Assembly (NCBI GenBank): GCA_965242485.1
Contig: CBDESM010000002.1
Location: 1 to 64,000 of the forward strand
Direction of reading: 5' to 3'
DNA: 64,000 nt
Source of the DNA: CBDESM01 sp965242485
GTDB taxonomy: Bacteria > Chloroflexota > Dehalococcoidia > Bin125
This document shows, piece after piece, positions 1-7,903 of this stretch (the first letter of the stretch is position 1; each line of letters opens with the position of its first letter). The translations under genes and the position numbers were made by a program. Below the pieces are notes generated by a model, which worked only from the letters and a program-made list of their open reading frames with translations, had not been told where the DNA came from and did no database searches.

Positions 1-92
1 AGATGCATGACCAGCTCGACATCGTCGGCGCGCTGATCCGGCGCTTGAACCCGGCCGCCGCCCGCGAGTTCGACGCTGAAGCAGAGGGCTGA
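1..92 (+). CDS. 3' end of an unidentified gene (partial)
   Basis: The frame read from base 3 is open and ends at TGA 90-92, giving about 29 C-terminal residues that finish in an acidic tail (...REFDAEAEG). The gene begins before the window. No motif is visible, so no function is proposed. It runs in the same direction as the DUF885 gene that starts 46 bases downstream. Confidence 0.5.
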   Translation, partial: MHDQLDIVGALIRRLNPAAAREFDAEAEG

Positions 93-137
93 GCGAGCAT
101 CCCGAGTCGGAACGGGGCAGCCTTTATCCTGTGCCGC

Positions 138-1805
138 GTGACCGCAATCGCCGACATCTCCGACCGCTACGTGGGCGAGCTGGCGCAGCTCGACCCGATC
201 ATGGCCTCCTACCTCGGCCTGCCGACGCGGGAGGACGAATTGACCGACTACTCGCCCGAGGGCCATGCCGCGCGGGCGGATCTGCGCGGCCGCGCCAAGC
301 GCGAGCTGGAGGCAGCCGCGGCCGAAGACGAGCGCGACGAGGTCGCCCGGCGCGTGATGCTGGAGCGGCTCGATTACGCGGCCGAGCTGCACGACGCGGG
401 CGAGTGGCGGCGCGATCTCAACATCCTCGCGTCGCCGTTCCAAGGCATCCGCAGCCTCTTCGACAACCTGCCGCGCGAGACCGCGGAGCAGCGGGCCGAG
501 CTGATCAACCGCCTCGGCCAAGTGCCGCGGGCGCTGGACCGCTACCGCGCCTCGCTGCTCGAGGGGATGCAGCGCGGGCAGGTCGTGGCCCGGCGGCAGG
601 TGATCGAGTCGGCCCGGCAGGGCATCGTCTGGGCCGGAACTCCCGGCAAATCGTTCTTCGACGGCCTGCTCGACGGGGACGACGCCGGGTTCCGCGCCCG
701 CGCGAGCCGCGCCGCGCAGGCCTACGCGGCCACGGCGCGATGGCTCACCGACGTCTACCTGCCGCGCGCCGAGCCGCGCGATTTCGTCGGCGAGGAACGC
801 TACGTCCGCGCCGCCCGCGGCTTCCTGGGCGACGTGATCGATCTGCACGACACGTATCAATGGGGCTGGGAAGAGGTCTGGCGGATCGGCGAACAGATGC
901 AGGACGCGGCCGGGCAGATCGCGCCCGGAGCGGGCATCGCCGGAGCAATCGCGCAGCTGGAGGCGGACGACGCCCGCGCCATCGAGGGCGAGGATTCGTT
1001 CCGCGATTGGATGCAGCGGACGCAGGACGAGACGATGCGGCAGCTGAACGGGGAGCACTTCGACATCCCCGAACCGGTGCAGCGGATCGAGGCGATGATC
1101 GCCCCGCCCGGCGGCGCGCTGGCGATGTACTACACCGGCCCGACCGAAGATTTCTCGCGGCCCGGCCGCACTTGGTACCCGACCGGCGGCGCGACCCGCT
1201 TCCCGCTCTGGCGCGAGCTCAGCGTCTGCTACCACGAAGGCGTGCCCGGCCATCATCTGCAGATCGGCACCACGCGCTGGCTCGGCGAGCGACTGACCAG
1301 ATTCCAGCGCCTGCTCGCGGGCACGTCGGGCTACGTCGAGGGCTGGGCCCTGTACGCGGAACGGCTGATGGACGAACTGGGCTACTTCGAGGACCCGGCC
1401 TACCGGATGGGCTACCTGAGCAGCCAAGGCCTGCGCGCGGCACGGGTCGTCGCCGATATCGGGATGCACCTCGAACTCGAAATCCCCGAACGCGAACGGC
1501 ACGCGACGGGCGAGCTGAGCGCGCTGGCCGGCGCAGAGCGCTGGCGGCCCGAGCTCGCCCTGCCGTTCCTGATCGAACGCTCGAGATTCCCGCAGACGAT
1601 GCTCGCCAGCGAAGTCGACCGCTATCTCGGCTGGCCCGGCCAGGCGATCAGCTACAAAGTCGGCGAGCGCGTCTGGCTGGAAACCCGCGAAGCCCGCAAG
1701 CAAGCCGAAGCCTCCGCCTTCAACCTCAAGCAATTCCACCAGCAAGCGCTCGACCTAGGCCCCATGGGCCTGTCCCAGCTCCGCGAAGAACTTACCCCCG
1801 CCTGA
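138..1805 (+). CDS. DUF885 family metallopeptidase-like protein
   Basis: A 555-residue protein of the DUF885 family, whose members look like zinc-dependent peptidases. The central signature YHEGVPGHHLQ lies at about residues 365-375, with H366, E367 and the H372-H373 pair as likely metal or catalytic residues. The start is GTG 138; another GTG at 131 is in a different frame, whose product is arginine- and proline-rich and looks like a shadow. No signal peptide is evident, so a cytoplasmic role is likely. The substrate cannot be read from the sequence. Its 3' end overlaps the convergent NYN gene by 14 bases. Confidence 0.85.
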   Translation: MTAIADISDRYVGELAQLDPIMASYLGLPTREDELTDYSPEGHAARADLRGRAKRELEAAAAEDERDEVARRVMLERLDYAAELHDAGEWRRDLNILASPFQGIRSLFDNLPRETAEQRAELINRLGQVPRALDRYRASLLEGMQRGQVVARRQVIESARQGIVWAGTPGKSFFDGLLDGDDAGFRARASRAAQAYAATARWLTDVYLPRAEPRDFVGEERYVRAARGFLGDVIDLHDTYQWGWEEVWRIGEQMQDAAGQIAPGAGIAGAIAQLEADDARAIEGEDSFRDWMQRTQDETMRQLNGEHFDIPEPVQRIEAMIAPPGGALAMYYTGPTEDFSRPGRTWYPTGGATRFPLWRELSVCYHEGVPGHHLQIGTTRWLGERLTRFQRLLAGTSGYVEGWALYAERLMDELGYFEDPAYRMGYLSSQGLRAARVVADIGMHLELEIPERERHATGELSALAGAERWRPELALPFLIERSRFPQTMLASEVDRYLGWPGQAISYKVGERVWLETREARKQAEASAFNLKQFHQQALDLGPMGLSQLREELTPA

Positions 1806-2433
1806 GCTCGATCTCGCCCCTGCCCTCGTAGATGTCAAGCGCGGCCCAACAGGCGCTGATCAGATCGACGCTGCCGAATCCGAATCCGGCTTGAATGACT
1901 TTCCTGCCTGTCTCGCTCACGGCTTCGACCGCGGGGATCAAGTCGGTGTCGGACGTCACGAGAACCGCGATGTCAAAGTCATCGCGATAGGCGTACCGCG
2001 CCATGCCGATGCCCAACGCCGTATCAACGCCTTTCTCGACCATCCGCGAGATGGGGGTTGCGCAATGCGGACAGCGGTCAATAGAGCGCCCACAGGATCG
2101 GCACCGTTTCGGGCTTCTCGGTCGCTGTTCTTTCATCACGACCTCAAAGCCCGGGAGAGGTCTGAGGATTTTATCCACCCACGTCCGATGCCGCATCGTC
2201 ATTCGGCTGGAAGCGCTCACGGAGGAGTAAAATTTCGTGCCCGCGTATTCGGGTTGCGCGATAGAGGCCAGCTCACCCGCGCGGGACGCCAGCCAACTGG
2301 GGAAGAGGGTCCAGTCAATCCTCCACGGGCGGTCTTGCCGTCTTCTGATCTCTTCATTCTGCGTCAGCGTGAGATTCCAGAAGTCGACGAACACCATCAC
2401 GCGCCCATCTCGGACTGCAGACGGATCGGGCAT
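1792..2433 (-). CDS. NYN-domain (PIN-like) nuclease-type protein with a CxxC zinc insertion
   Basis: About 213 residues. The N-terminal VFVDFWN strand, the VDTALG helix and the late TSDTDL motif carry the acidic residues expected of an NYN/LabA-type PIN-like RNase, and all are present. Between them, at about residues 110-122, is a four-cysteine CxxC-x7-CxxC insert that looks like a zinc ribbon. I chose ATG 2433 because GGAGG lies ten bases upstream; an in-frame ATG at 2463 is the alternative. Family members are usually RNA-cleaving enzymes; the target here is unknown. The gene is separate from the selenoprotein genes upstream, with a hairpin at 2484-2511 between them. Confidence 0.75.
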   Translation of the reverse strand: MPDPSAVRDGRVMVFVDFWNLTLTQNEEIRRRQDRPWRIDWTLFPSWLASRAGELASIAQPEYAGTKFYSSVSASSRMTMRHRTWVDKILRPLPGFEVVMKEQRPRSPKRCRSCGRSIDRCPHCATPISRMVEKGVDTALGIGMARYAYRDDFDIAVLVTSDTDLIPAVEAVSETGRKVIQAGFGFGSVDLISACWAALDIYEGRGEIELRRG

Positions 2434-2483
2434 TTGGGTGAGACCTCCGCTGCGGACTGGCAACGCCCACTCGCCTTAGACGC

Positions 2484-2511
2484 GAACGAGGGGGCCGAAG
2501 CCCCCTCGTTC
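2484..2511. terminator. 12-bp perfect hairpin, possible terminator
   Basis: GAACGAGGGGGC pairs perfectly with GCCCCCTCGTTC around a CGAA tetraloop. It lies between the end of the selenoprotein operon (2651) and the NYN gene start. A T-rich stretch follows on the plus strand only, and the minus side lacks a T run, so its role as a terminator for the minus-strand operon is inferred from position. Confidence 0.5.
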
Positions 2512-2650
2512 GTTTCATTGCCGGCCGGGCTCATCCCGATTCGGGCGGGAGCTATCCGGCCGTGGGCAGCATTAGGCATAGGGTAGCAGTCATGTCCTTC
2601 AAACGCGAATCTGCGCTCCCCGCGGCGAACCGGGTTCCCGGCTGCCCGGG

Positions 2651-3475
2651 CTACTGCTCCAGGCGGTAGGATTCGACGGCGGCGATGATGCTTTGGGTGC
2701 TGCTGCCGACGCGCTGGCCGTTGACCATGATCGTGGGGGTGCCGCCGACGCCCATGGATTGGGCTTCACGCTGGCCAGCGTATATCTTCGCCAAGTGATC
2801 GGTACCGTCGAGGCAGGTTTCGAATTGGGTTGTGTCCAAACCGGTTGCTTCGGCCAAGGCGAGGATGCCTTCGCGGGCGTACAGGGTGCGGTTGCCCGAG
2901 TAGTATTCATCGTGGAAAGTCCAGAACTCGCCTTGGTCGCCGGCGCATTCGGTGGCGATCGCGGCGAATTCGCTTTGCCGGCCGAAGATGATGAAGTGGC
3001 GGTATTCGTAGCGGGCGATGCCCGTTTTGATCAGCTGCTCGAATATCTCCGGCTCAACCTGAGCCGAAAAATCGCGGCAGTGCGGTCATTGATAATCGCT
3101 CCACTCGGTGATCACGATCTCCGCATCCGGGTCGCCCAGCACGTTGCGGTCGGCCCGCACTCCCGCCCGCCAGCCTGATTGGATCGTCCCCGCCGCGGCG
3201 ACGGTCGGCTCCGTTTGGTCCGATTGAGCCGCGGCCTGATCCGCTTGGGTCTCAACCGCTTCCTCCGGCTCGGCGTCCTGTTCGAGCGCAGCCGCCTGCT
3301 CTTGTTCCTGCGCCTGCTCCGAGGGCGGCGCTTCGGCGGGGAGGCGGGAGGGACGGTCGGCGCGGTCTTCGCGCGAGATCGTGGGCTGCGGGTTATCGGC
3401 GCGCTGTTCGCCCGCGCAGGCCGCTGCCAGTCCAGCCAAGAGCGCGAGCGCGAAGATCAGTGCGCGGCGGTTCAC
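2651..3475 (-). CDS. Selenocysteine-containing DsbA-like lipoprotein 1 (UPHC active site)
   Basis: Predicted extracytoplasmic thiol-disulfide oxidoreductase of 274 residues, including one selenocysteine (Sec, U). GTG 3475 starts a lipoprotein signal with lipid-accepting Cys20. An acidic Glu/Gln-rich linker follows to about residue 115, then a DsbA/thioredoxin_4 domain. TGA at 3088-3086 is residue 130, in SDYQ-U-PHC, where homologues have CPHC. Downstream the frame continues without interruption through the fold: TECAGDQGEFW, ETCLDG and the cis-Pro loop GTPTIMVNG. A stem-loop follows the TGA (3050-3066). Stopping at TGA would leave a protein without its catalytic domain. It is the last of four paralogues, 13 bases after its neighbour. 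Sec insertion is inferred; no Sec genes are in view. Confidence 0.88.
3050..3066 (-). promoter_or_regulatory. bSECIS-like stem-loop of selenoprotein 1
   Basis: In the mRNA, CGGCUC pairs perfectly with GAGCCG around the loop AGGUU, beginning 19 nt after the UGA. Distance, short stem and a G in the second loop position match bacterial SECIS elements recognised by SelB; the E. coli fdhF loop begins AGGU. Confidence 0.8.
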
Positions 3476-3488
3476 GCAGTCCACGCTA

Positions 3489-4286
3489 TCACCGCAGGGC
3501 GGCCGAGCTGGCGGCGGCTTCCTTCGCGGCGGCGATGACGGCGTCGGCGGTGGCGTCGACGTTGCGGCCGTTGACGCGGATCGTCGGGGTGGAGGAGACG
3601 CCGGCGGCACGGGCGTCCCGCAGCTGATCGCGGACGTAGCCGAGGTAGCGGCGGTCGTCGAGGCATTGGCCGAATTCGCCGGTATTCATGCCCAGCTCGG
3701 CGGCGAGCGCGAGGGCGCCGGCGGGGCCGTAGAGCGAGGCGTCGCCCTCCATCAGTCGGTCGTGGAACTCCCAGAAGCGGCCCTGGTCGGCGGCGCACTC
3801 GGCGGCGTTGTGGGAAAAATCGCTGGCCGCGCCGTGCTGCGGGTAGTGGACGAACTCGAGCCGGGCGATGCCCGTGGCGATCAGCTCGTCCCAGATGCGC
3901 GGCTCGGACCGAGTCGCGAAACGGCGGCAGCCGCTTCAAAGGAAGTCCGAGTAGTCGCTGATCACGACCGGCGCGTCGGGGTCGCCCAAGGTCGCGCGGT
4001 CGAAGCGCCCGCCCGCGCGCGGCCCGTCGGCGAAGACGCCGGCCGAGACGAAGAGCGGGTTGGTGCCGCCGGGCTGCGCCGCCTGCGACGGCGCGGGATT
4101 GCCGTCGTCGGACTGCTCCGCGTCAATAATCGTGACGCCGTCTCCGTCGCCATCACCGCCGGCAGAAGCACCTTCGCTCGCCGTCGGCGACGCTTGTTGC
4201 GCGCCATCTCCGCCGCAGGCAGCCGAAATGCCCGCAATCAGCGCGACGATTACCAACCAGAGCACAGTTCGAGCGGCCATCGCCAT
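3489..4286 (-). CDS. Selenocysteine-containing DsbA-like lipoprotein 2 (USGC active site)
   Basis: 265 residues including Sec. ATG 4286 (or ATG 4280) begins a signal peptide ending ISAAC, with Cys24 as the likely lipidated residue. A Gly/Asp-rich linker follows, then the DsbA-like domain. TGA 3938-3936 is residue 117 in SDFL-U-SGC. The frame after it encodes AECAADQGRFWEF, GQCLDD and the cis-Pro loop STPTIRVNG, all conserved with the paralogues. A SECIS-like stem-loop lies at 3899-3917. The resolving cysteine of the UxxC pair is kept. The next gene starts 13 bases after its stop, implying one transcript. It probably acts outside the membrane on protein or small-molecule thiols; the partner is unknown. 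Confidence 0.88.
3899..3917 (-). promoter_or_regulatory. bSECIS-like stem-loop of selenoprotein 2
   Basis: GCGACUC pairs with GAGCCGC with a single A-C mismatch around the loop GGUCC, starting 18 nt after the UGA. The spacing matches the equivalent elements in the three paralogues to within one base. Confidence 0.72.
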
Positions 4287-4291
4287 CCAGC

Positions 4292-4408
4292 CTACTCCGC
4301 GCCGCCACGGTCGACCGCGAAGGGGCTTCTCGCGATCAGGGCCTCGAACAGCTGCGGCTCGATGCAGAAGAACGAATGGAAGCAGTTCGGGCAGATCGCG
4401 GCGGGGTC
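4292..4408 (-). pseudogene. Remnant of a fifth DsbA-like domain (CPNC)
   Basis: Directly after the stop of selenoprotein 3, in a different frame, 38 codons read ...AICPNCFHSFFC, then EPQLFEALIA, and end in TAG 4294-4292. This lines up without gaps with the start of the neighbouring domains (U-x-x-C, then EPxIFxxLIATGIAR). Here the active site is an ordinary CxxC. No start codon or ribosome site is visible and the rest of the domain is absent, so it looks like a decayed tandem copy. An independent tiny zinc-binding peptide is a weaker alternative. Confidence 0.4.
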
Positions 4409-4410
4409 CG

Positions 4411-5682
4411 TTATTCGGCGGCTGCTTTCGCGGCGGCGATCACGGCGTCGGCTGTGGGCTGCACGCGCCGGCCGTTAACGAACAGGACCGGGGTGAAGGA
4501 GACGCCGAGCGCGCGGGCGTCGCGCAGGCTCTGGCGGATCTTCTCCGCGTGCGTCCGCTCGCTCAGGCACTGCTCGAACTGCTCCGTGTCCATCGACAGC
4601 GTGGCCGCGTAGGCGCTTGCGCCGGCGGCGTTGTAGAGGCTGCGGTTGCGCGCCATCAGCTGGTCGTGGAACTCCCAGAAGCGGTCCTGGTCGGCGGCGC
4701 ACTCGCTGGCGAGGTGGGCGAAATCGCCGGTCGAGCCATGGGCGGAGTAGTGGACGAATTCGAAGCGGGCGATGCCGGTGGCGACCAGCTCCTTGAAGAT
4801 GCGCGGCTCAGACTGGGCCGCGAAGCGCTGGCAGCTGCCTCAAAGGAAGTCGCTCACGTCGCGGATCAGCACCGGCGCGTCGGGGTCGCCGATGACGTTG
4901 CGCTGCGCGACCACCCCGGCACGGGCGCCGTCGGGGATGCGGTAGAGCGCGACGGCGGGATCGTTGCCGTCCGCGTCAGCGGCGGATTCGTCGGCCGCAT
5001 CGCTTTCGCCGGGCGCGGATGCTGCTTCGTCATCGTCGGCGGCATCGTCTCCGTCCGATGCAGTCGTTTGCTCGTGCTGGGGCTCGCCGGAAGCCGGCTC
5101 GGGCGCTTCGGAGGCGGCGGGGGAATCCGAATCGGCGGCCGGTTCGGGCGCGATCGGCGAGAGGCGGTCCAAGTCCACGGTCTCGGTGGCGGTGATCAGC
5201 GTGCTGCGCAGCCAGCGGTTGGCGCGGGCCTCGATCTGCCGCGTGCTGAGGATGTTGAGCTCGGGCTCGTAGCGCTCGCCGCCGACTTCGACGGCGAAGG
5301 CGACGCTGCCGTCGGCGCGGGGCATCGCGTTGACGCGGGCCTCGATCCGCGCCGTGCGCGGCGGCTCGGCGGCGGTGGCGGCGAGCACGTCGACGGGGCT
5401 GCTGCGGAGCCAGCGGCCGACGCGTGCACGGCGCAGCCGCTCGTTGAGGAAGCGGAGCTCGGGCAGCAGCGTCTCGCCGGCGGCGCCGCGCAGGCCGAAC
5501 TCGATCCGGCTCGATTCGTCGACCAGCGCGACGACGCGGAGATCGACGGATACGTCGGCCGAGCCGCCGCCGTCCGTCGAGGCTGAGGCGAACGCCCAGA
5601 TCGAGAGCGCGGCCAGCACGGCAGCGAACGTTGCGGCGAAGGTTGCGGCCAAGCCGGGCGATGCGGAACGGGCGAGGGCCAT
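4411..5682 (-). CDS. Selenocysteine-containing DsbA-like membrane protein 3 (UGSC active site)
   Basis: The longest of the four, 423 residues including Sec. ATG 5682 has GGAGGAGAG just upstream. Residues about 10-32 form a signal anchor without a lipobox cysteine. A unique region of roughly 150 residues follows (an alpha/beta pattern with several RWLR segments, unrecognised), then an Asp/Glu/Ala-rich linker and the DsbA-like domain. TGA 4842-4840 is residue 281 in SDFL-U-GSC. Downstream are SECAADQDRFWEF, EQCLSE and the loop FTPVLFVNG. The SECIS-like hairpin is at 4803-4821. The extra N-terminal domain suggests a distinct partner or surface role. It starts 15 bases after selenoprotein 4. Confidence 0.87.
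4803..4821 (-). promoter_or_regulatory. bSECIS-like stem-loop of selenoprotein 3
   Basis: GCGGCCC faces GAGCCGC, with six of seven pairs formed, around the loop AGUCU, 18 nt after the UGA. It is the weakest of the four because of one C-A mismatch near the loop, but position and loop length are conserved. Confidence 0.65.
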
Positions 5683-5697
5683 GTATCTCTCCTCCGG

Positions 5698-6561
5698 TTA
5701 CTGCGGCGTGCCGGCCGTGGCCGCGTCGATCACCGCCTCGGCGGTCGACTCGACTTGGACGCCGTCGACCACGAGGGTAGGGGTGCTTTGGACTCCCGCG
5801 CGGGAAGCGGCGCGGGCGAGCTGTTCGATGCGGGGCAGGTGCACCTGATCGTCCAGGCACTGGCCAAATACATCCGCATCCAGGCCGAACTCTTCGGCCA
5901 GGGCGATTGCGCCGTCGCGCGTGTAGGCGTCCTGGCTGCCGGTCATCAGCTCGTCGTGCCAGGGCCAGAACGCGCCTTGGTCGCCGGCGCAGTCTGCGGC
6001 CAGCGCGTTGAACCAACTCTGCGTGCCGAAGATCGGGAAGTGGCGGTACTCATAGGTGGCGATGCCGGTATCGACGAGGCGCTGGATGATGAGCGGCTCA
6101 TCCTGAGCCGCGAAGCGTTGGCAGAACGGTCATTGGAAGTCGCCGAAGTGGATGATGTGGACGCTGGCGGAGGGGTCGCCGAGCACGTTGGGCGGCAGCA
6201 GCGAGATGGTCTCGTCATCGGTGCTTTCGACGTCCGACTCCGCCTCATCCGGCGGTTCTTCGGTTTGTTCGGCCTGTTCTTCCGCCTCGGTCTGCTCTTG
6301 GGCTTCAGCTTGCGAGGGCGGCGGTTCGGATTCCGGTTCCGGTTCTGCGGACTGCCGCTCCCGCGCCGCGGCGGGCTGCGCTTGCTGCTGTTGTTGATCG
6401 GGCTGCGCCTGCACGGGTTCGCGCTGGGTTCGTTCGGCGCGTTCAGTCGAGGACGGCGTCGGCTGCGGGGCGTCGGGGGCCTGCTCGCTCGAACAGGCGG
6501 CGAGGACAAGAGCCGCCAAGGCGATGAAGAACGCCGCGAGGAGAACGGAGCGAGCGGGCAT
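5698..6561 (-). CDS. Selenocysteine-containing DsbA-like lipoprotein 4 (UPFC active site)
   Basis: 287 residues including Sec. ATG 6561 opens a signal peptide with a textbook lipobox (LAAC, Cys23). A long Gln/Glu/Pro-rich linker follows, then the DsbA-like domain. TGA 6132-6130 is residue 144 in GDFQ-U-PFC. The frame beyond carries ADCAGDQGAFW, GQCLDD and the cis-Pro loop STPTLVVDG. Its SECIS-like hairpin (6093-6111) is a perfect 7-bp stem. First of the four selenoprotein genes, 15 bases after the R2-like gene and 15 before selenoprotein 3, so the whole set looks like one operon. Extracytoplasmic, membrane-tethered oxidoreductase is the likely role. Confidence 0.88.
6093..6111 (-). promoter_or_regulatory. 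bSECIS-like stem-loop of selenoprotein 4
   Basis: A perfect 7-bp stem, GCGGCUC with GAGCCGC, closes the loop AGGAU and begins 18 nt after the UGA. This is the cleanest of the four elements and the best template for a covariance model. Confidence 0.8.
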
Positions 6562-6576
6562 CGCCCTCAGCGCCGG

Positions 6577-7815
6577 TCAGTTCGGGTTGACGGCGCGGAC
6601 GGCGACCAGCGCGCTTTCGAGCGGGTCCTTGATCTGCGCGGCGAGGCCCGGGTGCGGCGCGGGACGGTCGAAGCCGGCGCGGGCGAGGTTGGCCATGTAG
6701 TCCTCGTACTGGCGCTCGCGCTGCTGCTTGAGCTTCTCGACGCCGGTTTCGAGGTTTTCAACGCCGCCGGCGTAGAGCACGATCATCGCCTCGCGCTCGG
6801 CCGAGGAGAGGCGCATCTCCTGCACCAGCGCGGCTTCGGCGCGGGTGAAACTGATGTTGAGCGAGCGCTCGGCCTCGGGCTTGTAGCGGCTGTACCAGTC
6901 GAGGTGGCCGAGCCCGTACTCGAGATGGCGGCGCGAGTCGGCGGCGAGCAGCTCGAAGATGCGGCGCTCGGCGTCGGTCTGCACCCACTCGGAGGCGGAT
7001 TCGAACGCGCTCAGCTCGTAGCTCTTGTAGGCCACGTCGAGCGCGATGATCATGTCGGTGAAGGTCAGGGCCTGGTACCAGCCGCGGTAAATCTGGCCGA
7101 GCGGGGCCTGGCCGAGTCCGCCGCCGTTGATCAGGGCCCGCTTGCGCAGCGATTCGACCTTGCGGCCGGCGTCGTAGACCTGCGTCGCGAGGAAGCATTT
7201 GACCTCGTGGAAGCCGTAGGAGATCTCCTCCAGCCACTTGGCGATGATCTTCTGCTCGACGATGCCGTTGTTCGAGTAGATCGTGCAGATCTGGCCCACG
7301 GCGCGCTCGAGCTCGTCCGGCAGTTCGCCGACGCCGCCGTCCCAATCGATGTCGGTGGCCGGCGCCCAGCGGCCCTTGATCGCGTCCTCGTAGAGGTCGA
7401 CGGCGTTTTCGGACCAGACTTCGGCCTTGTCGAAGATCGAGTAGGCGGCGGGGATGATCTGGCCGGTCGAGACGGTGCCGCGCGGGGCGTCGTTCTGCAG
7501 TTCCCACTTGTCGGGCACGATCCCGTAGGAGCCGATGTTGATGTCGCGCATGCGCAGGCCGTCGTCGCCGGGCACGGCGCGGACGCCGGTTTCGGCGGGC
7601 GTGCGGAAGACGTTGAGCGGGGCCTTGGTGAAGGGGTTGTCGGGATCGCGTTCGAGGAAGTCGATCCAGGCGTTGACACGCTCTTCCGGCAGCTTGCCGT
7701 AGGCGATGTTCTCGACTTGCTGGTCGGTCGCGGTTGAGGCCGCGAGGCGCTCGATCAGCTGGTCGGACCAGCCGGCCTGCTTGGCGCGGATCTTGGTGGT
7801 GGTCGAGAGTTCCAC
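6577..7815 (-). CDS. Ferritin-like/R2-like protein with degenerate diiron site
   Basis: 412 residues, homologous to the next gene upstream and to the ribonucleotide reductase R2-like ferritin superfamily (W...DIDW near residue 155, long helices, shared RKRALINGGG). Aligned to its neighbour, the metal ligands are mostly gone: the ExxH of helix 2 is A216/K219 and the Glu of the last ExxH is S294, with only H297 kept. It therefore probably does not bind a diiron centre in the usual way and may be a partner subunit. It ends 15 bases before selenoprotein 4 and is probably co-transcribed with it. The start ATG 7815 is the first in frame. Confidence 0.75.
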   Translation of the reverse strand: MELSTTTKIRAKQAGWSDQLIERLAASTATDQQVENIAYGKLPEERVNAWIDFLERDPDNPFTKAPLNVFRTPAETGVRAVPGDDGLRMRDINIGSYGIVPDKWELQNDAPRGTVSTGQIIPAAYSIFDKAEVWSENAVDLYEDAIKGRWAPATDIDWDGGVGELPDELERAVGQICTIYSNNGIVEQKIIAKWLEEISYGFHEVKCFLATQVYDAGRKVESLRKRALINGGGLGQAPLGQIYRGWYQALTFTDMIIALDVAYKSYELSAFESASEWVQTDAERRIFELLAADSRRHLEYGLGHLDWYSRYKPEAERSLNISFTRAEAALVQEMRLSSAEREAMIVLYAGGVENLETGVEKLKQQRERQYEDYMANLARAGFDRPAPHPGLAAQIKDPLESALVAVRAVNPN

Positions 7816-7903
7816 GGCGCTGCCGCCTCCTCGCTGTTGCTGGGGGTCCGGCGCCCGGAGGAGTCGTCCGGGCGCCGGTCGTTCGCGGCCGCCGCGCCGC
7901 GGG

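Noticed and set aside
131..1831. Long overlapping frames rich in Arg, Pro and Ala opposite or beside real genes
   Set aside because: They are side effects of high GC content: no family motifs, poor starts, and each is covered by a recognisable gene in another frame.
2651..6561. The TGA codons as sequencing errors or pseudogene stops
   Set aside because: Four paralogues have TGA at exactly the same catalytic position, with open conserved frames and matching hairpins downstream; independent errors would not coincide.
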